Shown here one piece after another: positions 1-4,825 of a stretch of DNA of 5,861 nt (positions are counted from its first letter, which is position 1; each line of letters starts with the position of its first letter). This stretch comes from Candidatus Methanomethylophilaceae archaeon (lineage in GTDB: Archaea > Thermoplasmatota > Thermoplasmata > Methanomassiliicoccales > Methanomethylophilaceae), in contig JAEDJU010000083.1 in assembly GCA_016296195.1 (NCBI GenBank), forward strand, positions 1-5,861, given 5' to 3'. A program made the translations under genes and the position numbers. The notes beneath the pieces are model-generated. The model made no database searches. It was not told the origin of the DNA and saw only the letters and a program-made list of their open reading frames with translations.

Positions 1-255
1 AACTGCAGGAAGGGGGATGTCGTCGTGGGGATGTCCACCTCGGGTAATTCCAAGCACGTCGTCCTGGCCATGGAGGCCGCGAAGGAGAAGGGTGCCAAGA
101 CCATCTCGTTCACAGGCGACGGCGGGGTTCTCAAGGACATGGTCGACTGTCCCGTGATCATCCCCTCGAAGGAGACTCCGCGCATCCAGGAAGGTTACCT
201 CTGTGCCAACCACATCATCTGCGGTATCGTTGAGAGGGAGCTCTTCGGTCAGTAG
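1..255 (+). CDS. gmhA: SIS-domain sugar-phosphate isomerase, GmhA-like (5' truncated; N-terminal half of a probable fusion)
   Basis: The frame is open from base 1, so the true start lies outside the window; 84 codons are visible. The segment GMSTSGNSK (codons 10-18) is the phosphosugar-binding loop of SIS domains, and TPRIQEGYLCANHIICGIVE (codons 59-78) matches the C-terminal helix of sedoheptulose-7-phosphate isomerases (GmhA), where the Glu of RIQE is a conserved active-site residue in the family. GmhA converts D-sedoheptulose 7-phosphate into D-glycero-D-manno-heptose 7-phosphate in the cytoplasm, for heptose-containing glycoconjugates. The frame reaches TAG at 253-255 and then continues in the same phase, with no further stop, into a GmhB-like phosphatase acting in the same pathway. 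I infer that both are one polypeptide. A related SIS isomerase with another sugar substrate cannot be excluded. Confidence 0.85.
   Translation, partial: NCRKGDVVVGMSTSGNSKHVVLAMEAAKEKGAKTISFTGDGGVLKDMVDCPVIIPSKETPRIQEGYLCANHIICGIVERELFGQ
253..255 (+). other. In-frame amber codon, probably translated (candidate pyrrolysine)
   Basis: TAG separates the SIS and HAD domains in one uninterrupted frame. The HAD core strand AVFVDRDDTL begins directly after it, and the frame has no ATG, GTG or TTG between 256 and 408, so independent initiation would lose the catalytic Asp. Single-gene HAD phosphatases usually begin close to M-K-A-V-F-L-D, so the TAG sits where a Lys (AAG, one base different) would be natural; pyrrolysine is a lysine derivative encoded by TAG in some methanogens. 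All ten genes whose ends are visible stop with TGA (nine) or TAA (one). No pyl gene lies in the window. Alternatives are a nonsense mutation or a sequencing error. Confidence 0.6.
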
Positions 256-735
256 GCGGTTTTCGTCGACCGTGATGACACACTTGCCAAGGATATCCCG
301 TACTGCAGCGACCCAGATGCCTTCGAGGTCTACCCCGATGTTCCGGCGGCAGTCAGGCGTCTGAACGATGCCGGATTCCTGGTCATCGTCATCACCAACC
401 AATCAGGATTGGGGCGCGGTTACTTCGACGAGGCCACCCTGGCAGCCGTTCACGGGAAGATGGTGAGCAGCATCGAGGCCGGAGGGGGTCGCATCGATGA
501 CATATTCTACTGTCCGCACACCCCGGACGACCACTGCGACTGCAGGAAGCCTGAGATTGGCATGGGTCTGAAGGCCGTCTCAAAGCACGGAATAGATGTC
601 AGGCGCTCGTTCATGATCGGCGATCATGACAAGGATATGGAGTTCGGAAGGCGTCTCGGATGCGGAACCATCAAGGTCGGTTCCGGTAAGACGTTCTCGC
701 TGGCTGTGGACGAGATACTGTTATCCTGTCATTGA
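256..735 (+). CDS. gmhB: HAD-IIIA phosphatase, GmhB-like (C-terminal half of probable SIS-HAD fusion, in frame across TAG)
   Basis: Codons 86-244 of the frame that starts at base 1 encode a full HAD phosphatase ending at TGA 733-735. All four motifs are present: motif I DRDDT with nucleophile D90 and acid/base D92 (268-276), motif II VIVITNQSG, motif III lysine in CRKPEIGM (547-549), and motif IV GDHDKD with D208 and D212 (622-636). The loop C-P-H-x5-C-D-C (511-543; C171, H173, C179, C181) is the zinc site typical of GmhB and HisB-N. The expected reaction is hydrolysis of heptose 1,7-bisphosphate at C7, though histidinol-phosphate phosphatase activity is an alternative. The earliest ordinary start codon in frame is a TTG at 409, inside the NQSGLGRG segment, which would remove D90 and D92 and give a dead enzyme. 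Expression as an active enzyme therefore requires reading through the TAG. Confidence 0.82.
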   Translation, partial: AVFVDRDDTLAKDIPYCSDPDAFEVYPDVPAAVRRLNDAGFLVIVITNQSGLGRGYFDEATLAAVHGKMVSSIEAGGGRIDDIFYCPHTPDDHCDCRKPEIGMGLKAVSKHGIDVRRSFMIGDHDKDMEFGRRLGCGTIKVGSGKTFSLAVDEILLSCH

Positions 736-751
736 TTGATATCGGAAAGGT

Positions 752-758
752 ATCTATA
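752..758 (+). promoter_or_regulatory. TATA-like promoter element for the ACT-domain gene
   Basis: ATCTATA, preceded by the purine-rich GGAAAGG (BRE-like, 744-750), resembles an archaeal promoter. Initiation about 25 bases downstream would fall near 780, leaving a short leader with GGTG (781-784) as a weak Shine-Dalgarno site before the ATG at 792. Placement is inferred from consensus only. Confidence 0.5.
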
Positions 759-776
759 TGCGCACACGTGTGCGCA
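759..776. promoter_or_regulatory. Perfect 18-bp palindrome, candidate operator
   Basis: TGCGCACACGTGTGCGCA reads identically on both strands. It directly follows the TATA-like box and ends just before the expected transcription start, which is where a bound dimeric repressor would block polymerase recruitment. It would control the ACT-domain gene and probably ilvE behind it. The regulator is unknown. Confidence 0.6.
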
Positions 777-791
777 ATCCGGTGTAATGGC

Positions 792-1154
792 ATGTATGTT
801 ATCTCCCTGATTGTGAAGAACGAGTTCGGCGTCATGCAGAGAGTCATGGGCGAGTTCACTCGCAACAAGATCAATGTGGAGACAATCGTCGTGGGCAAAT
901 GCGAGCTCAAGGGCAAGTCCCGCATCGTCCTCTCAGTGGTCGACAAGGATGTTGCGGAGATCGCCATCGGAAGGCTCCAGAAGCTCCAGGACGTCTACGA
1001 TGCAGAGCTGGTTCCCGAGTCCGGCCAGTCCGCATACGCGTTGCTATCCACCTCCAGCGGAAACGTCGGTGTTGTCGGCGGATCCGATCAGGTCGAGGAG
1101 CTCATCGACCGCAGTAAGCCTGACAGATACGTCAAGGCACTAAACGCCCTTTGA
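792..1154 (+). CDS. ACT-domain protein, acetolactate synthase regulatory-subunit-like (IlvH/IlvN-type)
   Basis: A 120-residue soluble protein. Residues 1-72 form an ACT domain: ISLIVKNEFGVMQRVMGEFTR matches the first strand and helix of IlvH/IlvN, including the N-x-x-G-V-x-x-R-V pattern, and INVETIVVG matches the second strand. IlvH binds the end product valine and inhibits acetohydroxyacid synthase, the first step of branched-chain amino acid synthesis. Full-length IlvH is about 160 residues and has a second C-terminal domain. Here residues 80-120 are short and not recognisable as that domain, so this could be a stand-alone ACT regulator. The catalytic subunit ilvB is not in view, but the next gene is ilvE, 30 bases downstream, supporting a branched-chain role. 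I chose ATG 792 over TTG 732 because the ACT homology starts there and the TTG start would lie upstream of the promoter. Confidence 0.75.
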   Translation: MYVISLIVKNEFGVMQRVMGEFTRNKINVETIVVGKCELKGKSRIVLSVVDKDVAEIAIGRLQKLQDVYDAELVPESGQSAYALLSTSSGNVGVVGGSDQVEELIDRSKPDRYVKALNAL

Positions 1155-1172
1155 TACAACTGATTACATTCC

Positions 1173-1178
1173 AAGGTG
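1173..1178 (+). promoter_or_regulatory. Shine-Dalgarno site for ilvE
   Basis: AAGGTG lies 7 bases (from GGT) before ATG 1185, the same spacing as at the L7Ae, S28e, L24e and aIF5B genes. It decides against the in-frame GTG at 1176, which lies inside this site. Confidence 0.6.
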
Positions 1179-1184
1179 TTCACA

Positions 1185-2114
1185 ATGGATAAGACAGAGA
1201 AGATCTGGCTGAACGGAAAACTCGTTAACTGGGAGGATGCGAAGGTCCACGTCCTCTCCCATGCCCTCAACTACGGAACCGGTGTTTTCGAGGGTATCAG
1301 GGTCTACCACACCCCCAAGGGACCTGCTATATTCAGGCTCAAGGACCACGTCAAGAGGCTCATGGACGGATGCAAGATCATGGGTATCGACCTCGTCTTC
1401 GAAGGCAAGGAGTACGGATTCGATGACCTGATGAATGCCATCAAGGACACTGTCAGGGCCAACGGTGATGCGGTCGATTACGTCAAGCCCTGTGTCTTCC
1501 TCAGCGGAGAGGAGGTCGGACTCAACCCTGTCGGAGTTCCCGCCTCCATGGCAATCACATGCATCCACATGGGTGCCTACCTGGGTAAGGACTCCAGTGC
1601 GGGGGCCAAGCTCATCACATCCTCCTGGCACAGGCCCGACAACCTCTGCGGACCCGCAGGGGCCAAGGTCAACGGAGCGTATGTCACCTCCACCCTCGCC
1701 AAGAGGGAGGCCGTCCGCCAGGGAGCGAACGAGGCCGTCATGCTCAACTCCGTCGGACATGTCGCCGAGTGCACCGGTGAGAACATCTTCATCTACAGGC
1801 ACGGAAAGATCCTGACCCCCGCGGTCGCCGAGTGCATCCTCGAGGGAATCACCAGGGGATCCATCATCCAGGTCGCCAGGGACATGGGATACGAGGTCAT
1901 CGAGACCGAGGTCTCCAGGTCAGAGCTCATCTCCGCGGATGAGGTCTGGATGACCGGAACCGCCGCCGAGATCGCACCCGTCACCATCATCGACGGAAGG
2001 CAGATCGGAACCGGTAAGATCGGAGAGGTCGCAACCGGAATCCACGCCAAGTTCCATGACATCGTCACCGGCAAGGACCCCAAGTACGAGTCCTGGCTGG
2101 ACTACGTCAACTGA
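1185..2114 (+). CDS. ilvE: Branched-chain amino acid aminotransferase (class IV, PLP-dependent)
   Basis: A 309-residue protein, the normal length for IlvE. It transfers the amino group between glutamate and the 2-oxo acids of valine, leucine and isoleucine, the last step of their synthesis, in the cytoplasm. Fold-type IV features appear in order: HALNYGTGVFEGIRVY (residues 26-41), the predicted Schiff-base lysine K161 in GAKVNGAY, E199 in ECTGENIF (contact to the pyridine nitrogen of PLP), GITRGSII (221-228, phosphate binding) and MTGTAAEIAPV (256-266). The start is ATG 1185, supported by a Shine-Dalgarno site. The spacing to the ACT-domain gene is 30 bases, and no promoter is evident between them, so they are probably cotranscribed and controlled by the palindrome at 759-776. 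A hairpin with a T-rich tail follows the stop. D-amino acid transaminase and aminodeoxychorismate lyase share the fold, but length and motifs favour IlvE. Confidence 0.93.
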   Translation: MDKTEKIWLNGKLVNWEDAKVHVLSHALNYGTGVFEGIRVYHTPKGPAIFRLKDHVKRLMDGCKIMGIDLVFEGKEYGFDDLMNAIKDTVRANGDAVDYVKPCVFLSGEEVGLNPVGVPASMAITCIHMGAYLGKDSSAGAKLITSSWHRPDNLCGPAGAKVNGAYVTSTLAKREAVRQGANEAVMLNSVGHVAECTGENIFIYRHGKILTPAVAECILEGITRGSIIQVARDMGYEVIETEVSRSELISADEVWMTGTAAEIAPVTIIDGRQIGTGKIGEVATGIHAKFHDIVTGKDPKYESWLDYVN

Positions 2115-2134
2115 GACTTTCCAGGAAACCCTTT

Positions 2135-2164
2135 CCATCCCTCATGGGATGGTTTCTCTTCCTC
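2135..2164 (+). terminator. Hairpin plus T-rich tail after ilvE
   Basis: CCATCCC (2135-2141) and GGGATGG (2146-2152) pair perfectly over 7 bp around a TCAT loop, followed by TTTCTCTTCCTC. It lies 20 bases after the ilvE stop. Archaeal termination depends mainly on the T-rich tract, so the hairpin may instead stabilise the 3' end. Confidence 0.55.
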
Positions 2165-2181
2165 AATTGTACATCCAGGAT

Positions 2182-2197
2182 TACGACGATCGTCGTA
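2182..2197. promoter_or_regulatory. Perfect 16-bp palindrome upstream of the glycosyltransferase, candidate operator
   Basis: TACGACGATCGTCGTA is self-complementary throughout. It sits just before a TATA-like stretch (CTATAGAA, 2201-2208), covering the position where TFB would contact DNA, so a bound protein could repress or activate transcription of the gene at 2250. It shares no sequence with the palindrome at 759-776. Confidence 0.5.
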
Positions 2198-2200
2198 TCT

Positions 2201-2208
2201 CTATAGAA
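2201..2208 (+). promoter_or_regulatory. Weak TATA-like element for the glycosyltransferase gene
   Basis: CTATAGAA is the best candidate, predicting initiation near 2230 and a leader of about 20 bases. A second AT-rich stretch (ATTGAAATAC, 2211-2220) would give a nearly leaderless transcript. No Shine-Dalgarno site is visible before ATG 2250. Confidence 0.35.
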
Positions 2209-2220
2209 CTATTGAAATAC

Positions 2221-2249
2221 GGGGTATCCCTACGAATCCGCGATACCCC
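2221..2249. repeat. 8-bp inverted repeat abutting the glycosyltransferase start codon
   Basis: GGGGTATC (2221-2228) and GATACCCC (2242-2249) are perfect reverse complements separated by 13 bases, and the second arm ends one base before the ATG. Depending on where transcription starts it is either a DNA operator spanning the start site or an RNA hairpin that hides the translation start. Confidence 0.5.
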
Positions 2250-2981
2250 ATGCCCGGAAGCTGCACAGTCGTCATTCCCACCTACAACGAGGAGAAGAAC
2301 ATAGTCAACATGGCGAAATGCCTGAGGGAGATGTATCCCGATTTCAAGATCATGTTCATGGACGACAATTCCACGGACCGTTCCAAGGAGCTCATCGACG
2401 GTCTCAACGATCCCAAGACCATCCTGGTCACCAGGAAACCCGAGGAGAGGGGTCTGGCCGCAAGTGTGTTCCAGGGCATACTGGAGTGCGGAACCGACTA
2501 CTTCATGACCATAGATTGCGACTTCCAGCATCCTCCGGAGGCATTGGGCAGGATGTACGCCAAGATGGAGGAGGGTGCGGACCTCACCATCGGGGTCAGG
2601 GACGACAGGTTCGCCCTCGGATTCGTCCGCTGGGCAGGTTCATGGGCTTTTAACATATTCGCCGACCTGTTCCTCCTATGGCATGGTAAGAAGATCTCCA
2701 AGGACGTCATGTCCGGACTCATCGCCGGAAGGACCGATGTTTTCGTCCCGGTCATAAAGGAGAACTGGGACGGTCTCGAGATGCAGGGTTGGAAGGTCCT
2801 GTTGGATCTCCTCAAGTTCGGACCCAAGGATCTGAAGATCTCCAATGTGAACTACAAGTTCGGAAAGAGGGCCGAGGGAGAGTCCCACATCAGCCCCCGT
2901 GTGGTCGTCACCACCTTCCACCAGTGCGGTTGCTTCGGCAGGTTCTGTGCCAAGATCTACGCCAAGTTGAAGAAGTGCTGA
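2250..2981 (+). CDS. GT2 family glycosyltransferase, dolichol-phosphate mannosyltransferase (DPM1)-like
   Basis: A 243-residue GT-A glycosyltransferase. It has VVIPTYNEEKNI (residues 7-18), MDDNSTD (37-43, nucleotide binding), the metal-binding D89-C-D91 in DCDFQHPPE, MSGLIAGRTDVF (154-165), GWKVLLDLL (180-188) and the closing F-x-x-R-x-x-G-E-S segment (204-212). This order and the QHPPE signature are those of polyprenyl-phosphate mannose synthases, which move mannose from GDP-mannose to dolichol phosphate on the cytoplasmic face of the membrane to supply glycosylation. The exact sugar cannot be read from sequence. There are no C-terminal transmembrane helices of the kind seen in some archaeal relatives; the tail (residues 225-243) is rich in Cys, Lys and aromatic residues and may associate with the membrane. 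The start is ATG 2250, immediately before the first conserved strand. A palindrome and an inverted repeat precede it. Confidence 0.87.
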   Translation: MPGSCTVVIPTYNEEKNIVNMAKCLREMYPDFKIMFMDDNSTDRSKELIDGLNDPKTILVTRKPEERGLAASVFQGILECGTDYFMTIDCDFQHPPEALGRMYAKMEEGADLTIGVRDDRFALGFVRWAGSWAFNIFADLFLLWHGKKISKDVMSGLIAGRTDVFVPVIKENWDGLEMQGWKVLLDLLKFGPKDLKISNVNYKFGKRAEGESHISPRVVVTTFHQCGCFGRFCAKIYAKLKKC

Positions 2982-3012
2982 TTTCCAGCCTTTGGTCCCA
3001 TTTCAGGAAATC
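2980..3012 (+). repeat. Inverted repeat overlapping the glycosyltransferase stop
   Basis: GATTTCC (2980-2986, overlapping the TGA) and GGAAATC (3006-3012) are perfect 7-bp complements with a 19-base loop. No T-run follows directly; the nearest is TATTTTTT (3045-3052). It could be a 3'-end structure, but chance is possible. Confidence 0.3.
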
Positions 3013-3032
3013 GGTGTGAATCCACGGTTCGG

Positions 3033-3041
3033 ATTAAATAT
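3033..3041 (+). promoter_or_regulatory. TATA-like box for the membrane-protein pair, placed for leaderless transcription
   Basis: ATTAAATAT is centred about 26 bases before ATG 3063, the distance between TATA box and transcription start in archaea. There is no Shine-Dalgarno site before the ATG, so the transcript is probably leaderless. Confidence 0.55.
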
Positions 3042-3062
3042 GGCTATTTTTTCCTAACAGTC

Positions 3063-3707
3063 ATGTTACGTGCTTCGACACTCAGACTGCTCACGATAGT
3101 GGCAGCGTTGGTGCTGGCAGTGATGTCGGTACTGATAGGCGGCATGTATTGGGTTCTCGTCGTCGCCATCAATGTCGTACTCCTCACCCAGCCTTCACGT
3201 AGCAAGGTGGGGGAGGAATATTCCAGATACATAGTCCTCCTGAGTCTCCTGGCGATAGTGGGGGAGATGTTGAACATCCTGTTGGGTGAGTACACGCATC
3301 TCTATGACGGCATTATTTTCCTGAAGGTGGGTCTGGAGGCATACATCTCCGCGTTCTTCATGACCCTGTCCACATTCATGTCGGGTCTCATGTTCATATC
3401 CCGCATGGATATGATCTCCGGGAGCATACATCTCACCAAGAGATGGGTTGTCCTCTTCGCGATGATGTTCGCCCTGGCTATCTCGGTCGGAAGCCTGTTC
3501 TTCGAGTTCGTGTACCTCTATTCGGAGGGATACTACATGTTCAATCTGGATTCAGATAATCCGGATCCAGCGGACCGTGTGTCCAACAACCTCATGATGG
3601 CAGGACCGTTCGTGGCCACCTTCGCATCCGCCCTGTTCGCGATAATAACGACAAGGTTGATGAGAGGTCATGGCAAGGAGGTCCTCTACGAGGAGGGAAG
3701 GAGATGA
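3063..3707 (+). CDS. Multi-pass membrane protein of unknown function
   Basis: A 214-residue protein that I do not recognise. Hydrophobic segments lie at about residues 8-26, 28-42, 55-75, 84-113 (one long or two short helices), 128-152 and 176-199, suggesting five to six or more membrane passes. A polar loop rich in Asp, Asn and Pro (162-175, NLDSDNPDPADRV) lies between the last two, and the charged tail (200-214) is probably cytoplasmic. There are no enzymatic motifs or conserved Cys/His pairs. Its stop overlaps the start of the next gene (ATGA, 3704-3707), so the two are translationally coupled and likely act together. The start at 3063 is the first ATG after a TATA-like box in leaderless arrangement. 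The codon choice is less biased than in the ribosomal genes, consistent with low expression. Confidence 0.8.
   Translation: MLRASTLRLLTIVAALVLAVMSVLIGGMYWVLVVAINVVLLTQPSRSKVGEEYSRYIVLLSLLAIVGEMLNILLGEYTHLYDGIIFLKVGLEAYISAFFMTLSTFMSGLMFISRMDMISGSIHLTKRWVVLFAMMFALAISVGSLFFEFVYLYSEGYYMFNLDSDNPDPADRVSNNLMMAGPFVATFASALFAIITTRLMRGHGKEVLYEEGRR
3691..3702 (+). promoter_or_regulatory. Purine-rich ribosome binding region for the second membrane gene
   Basis: GAGGAGGGAAGGAG-type sequence at the end of the first membrane gene runs up to the ATGA overlap, allowing re-initiation by ribosomes finishing the upstream gene. Confidence 0.5.
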
Positions 3708-4366
3708 ACAGACGTTTCGATTATTCCGATGTCATCGCGGTCCTCGCATGCATAGCCATCGCGGTCATGAGCATCATCTCGTATCTGTACACCAGTCGTT
3801 TCGGTTACGAGGTCTGTACAGGGGTGTTCTGTGCCGTGGTGTGTCTGGCGCCCACGGTCCTCAAGCACTACGGTGTCCTCAGGCTCCCTCCGATCTTCGT
3901 ATCGGTCATCATGCTGGCGATATTCCTCCATGCATACGGTGTTCTTCTGCTCAGCTACGACCTGATCAAGTACTACGACACCATGACCCATTTCATATCA
4001 TCCGTCGTGGTCTCCATGTGCGTCTTCTACACGCTCATGTGCTATCAGGTGTACAGCCACGGGGCCGTCAGCTTCACGGGTGCGAAGATGTCCCTTATGA
4101 TCGCCCTGATAATGCTGGGATTCAGCGCGTACTGGGAGGTATTCGAGTACATCGTGGATATCACCACCGGAACCACGATGCAGTACAGTCCCTTCGACAC
4201 CCTTCGTGACATGCTCTGCAACACCAGCGGAACAATACTAGTGTCCGTATGTGCGGGAATATACACCCGCAAGAAGCCGTTGAAGATCCTCGTGGATTCA
4301 TTCGAGCTCCATCCCCGTCTCCAGAGGTTCATAGAGGATCCGTTCGGGGAGAAGGACAAGCAATAA
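3704..4366 (+). CDS. Multi-pass membrane protein, YjdF/DUF2238-like
   Basis: A 220-residue protein with hydrophobic segments at about residues 10-29, 35-52, 62-85, 96-115, 128-142 and 174-187. Conserved-looking polar residues sit at membrane edges: YDTMTHF (91-97), WEVFEY (144-149), FDTLRDM (164-170) and NTSG (173-176). This order of D-x-x-x-H, E-x-x-E and D-T-x-x-D-M resembles the YjdF/DUF2238 family of membrane proteins, whose function is unknown. That assignment is from motif memory, not from a search. The C-terminal 30 residues are charged and probably cytoplasmic. It overlaps the preceding membrane gene by four bases (ATGA) and ends with TAA, the only TAA stop in the window, which overlaps a TATA-like box for the following ribosomal operon. 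Confidence 0.82.
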   Translation: MNRRFDYSDVIAVLACIAIAVMSIISYLYTSRFGYEVCTGVFCAVVCLAPTVLKHYGVLRLPPIFVSVIMLAIFLHAYGVLLLSYDLIKYYDTMTHFISSVVVSMCVFYTLMCYQVYSHGAVSFTGAKMSLMIALIMLGFSAYWEVFEYIVDITTGTTMQYSPFDTLRDMLCNTSGTILVSVCAGIYTRKKPLKILVDSFELHPRLQRFIEDPFGEKDKQ

Positions 4367-4370
4367 ATAC
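4362..4370 (+). promoter_or_regulatory. TATA-like box for the L7Ae operon
   Basis: AATAAATAC overlaps the stop of the preceding membrane gene. Initiation about 25 bases downstream would be near 4391, giving a leader of about 60 bases that contains the kink-turn-like element. It is the only convincing AT-rich box in this gap. Confidence 0.5.
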
Positions 4371-4390
4371 GGGCATCAGATAGTCAGCGT

Positions 4391-4442
4391 GCTCTTCAGA
4401 GCCGATGAATGATGACAGTGCCTTCGAGCACTGGAAAGAGGT
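4391..4442 (+). promoter_or_regulatory. L7Ae leader with kink-turn-like element next to the ribosome binding site
   Basis: ATGATGA (4409-4415) is an exact box C consensus (RUGAUGA). Its final GA directly precedes the 6-bp stem CAGTGC/GCACTG (4416-4421 and 4428-4433, loop CTTCGA), which is followed by a second GA (4434-4435). Tandem sheared G-A pairs next to a three-base bulge (GAT, 4411-4413) define the kink-turn bound by L7Ae. The outer stem is weak with a three-base bulge (only T4410-A4436); alternatively CTCTT (4392-4396) can pair with AAGAG (4436-4440), covering part of the Shine-Dalgarno GAGGT (4438-4442). A competing small hairpin GCTC-TTCA-GAGC (4391-4402) would free it. Autoregulation of archaeal L7Ae through a leader kink-turn is known in other species; here it is inferred. 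Confidence 0.5.
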
Positions 4443-4449
4443 AATTGAA

Positions 4450-4815
4450 ATGTCTGTATTTGTTAAATTTGAGACACCCAAAGAGCTCTCAGACAAGGCC
4501 TACTCCCTCGCCGAGATGGCAAGGGATGGCGGAAAGATCAAGAAGGGAACCAACGAGGTTACCAAAGCCGTCGAGCGCAGCGCCGCAGCCATCGTCATCA
4601 TGGCCACCGACGTCGAGCCCCCGGAGATCCTCGCCCACATGCCCGCACTCTGCGAGGAGAGGAACGTTCCCTACGTCTACGTCCCCAGCAAGGCTGAGCT
4701 CGGAGCCGCCATCGGACTCGACAAGCCCACCGCTTCCATCGCAATCATCGATGTCGGAAAGGGAAAGGCACTTTGTGATGAGATCGCTCAGGCAGCCGCA
4801 GCCCTCAAGAACTGA
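4450..4815 (+). CDS. rpl7ae: Ribosomal protein L7Ae (kink-turn binding protein)
   Basis: A 121-residue protein, the usual length. L7Ae binds kink-turns in 23S rRNA, in box C/D and H/ACA guide RNAs, and in RNase P RNA, so it serves both the ribosome and RNA modification. The RNA-binding signature [14 protein letters not shown] (residues 31-44) is intact, followed by [25 protein letters not shown] (46-70) and [18 protein letters not shown] (72-89), all characteristic of the family. The start is ATG 4450, with GAGGT 7 bases upstream. The in-frame ATG at 4405 would add 15 residues (MNDDSAFEH...) not seen in the family and would lie inside the kink-turn-like leader. It opens the conserved L7Ae-S28e-L24e-ndk cluster, and the leader suggests translational autoregulation. 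Confidence 0.96.
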   Translation: MSVFVKFETPKELSDKAYSLAEMARDGGKIKKGTNEVTKAVERSAAAIVIMATDVEPPEILAHMPALCEERNVPYVYVPSKAELGAAIGLDKPTASIAIIDVGKGKALCDEIAQAAAALKN

Positions 4816-4820
4816 GGTGA
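4813..4820 (+). promoter_or_regulatory. Shine-Dalgarno site for S28e overlapping the L7Ae stop
   Basis: TGAGGTGA includes the L7Ae stop codon TGA and matches the archaeal 16S 3' end (complement of TCACCTCA). The gap from GAGGT to ATG 4826 is 7 bases. Confidence 0.7.
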
Positions 4821-4825
4821 GCTGA

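Noticed and set aside
256..273. Possible small hairpin directly after the TAG as a pyrrolysine insertion element
   Set aside because: Only four Watson-Crick pairs plus one wobble around an eight-base loop; too weak to claim, and such elements are not strictly required for TAG decoding.
732..791. Extension of the ACT-domain gene to TTG 732
   Set aside because: The added residues overlap the TATA-like box and the palindrome, show no family similarity, and would require a transcript starting upstream.
1164..1802. Long open frame on the minus strand (212 codons) opposite ilvE
   Set aside because: It lies entirely antisense to a strongly conserved aminotransferase, its protein is low-complexity Asp/Val/Gly-rich sequence typical of reverse-strand reading of biased codons, and it has no promoter or ribosome binding site.
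3019..3035. 5-bp inverted repeat AATCC/GGATT near the membrane-gene promoter
   Set aside because: Too short to distinguish from chance.
2250..4366. Possible horizontally acquired island (glycosyltransferase and membrane genes)
   Set aside because: Base composition and general codon style resemble the flanking genes, and no mobile-element genes, att-like repeats or tRNA genes are present.
4405..4449. 15-residue N-terminal extension of L7Ae from ATG 4405, and an 11-codon upstream frame from ATG 4409 to TAA 4442
   Set aside because: Neither has a ribosome binding site; the extension is not part of the L7Ae family, and the ATGs are better explained as part of a box C-like ATGATGA.
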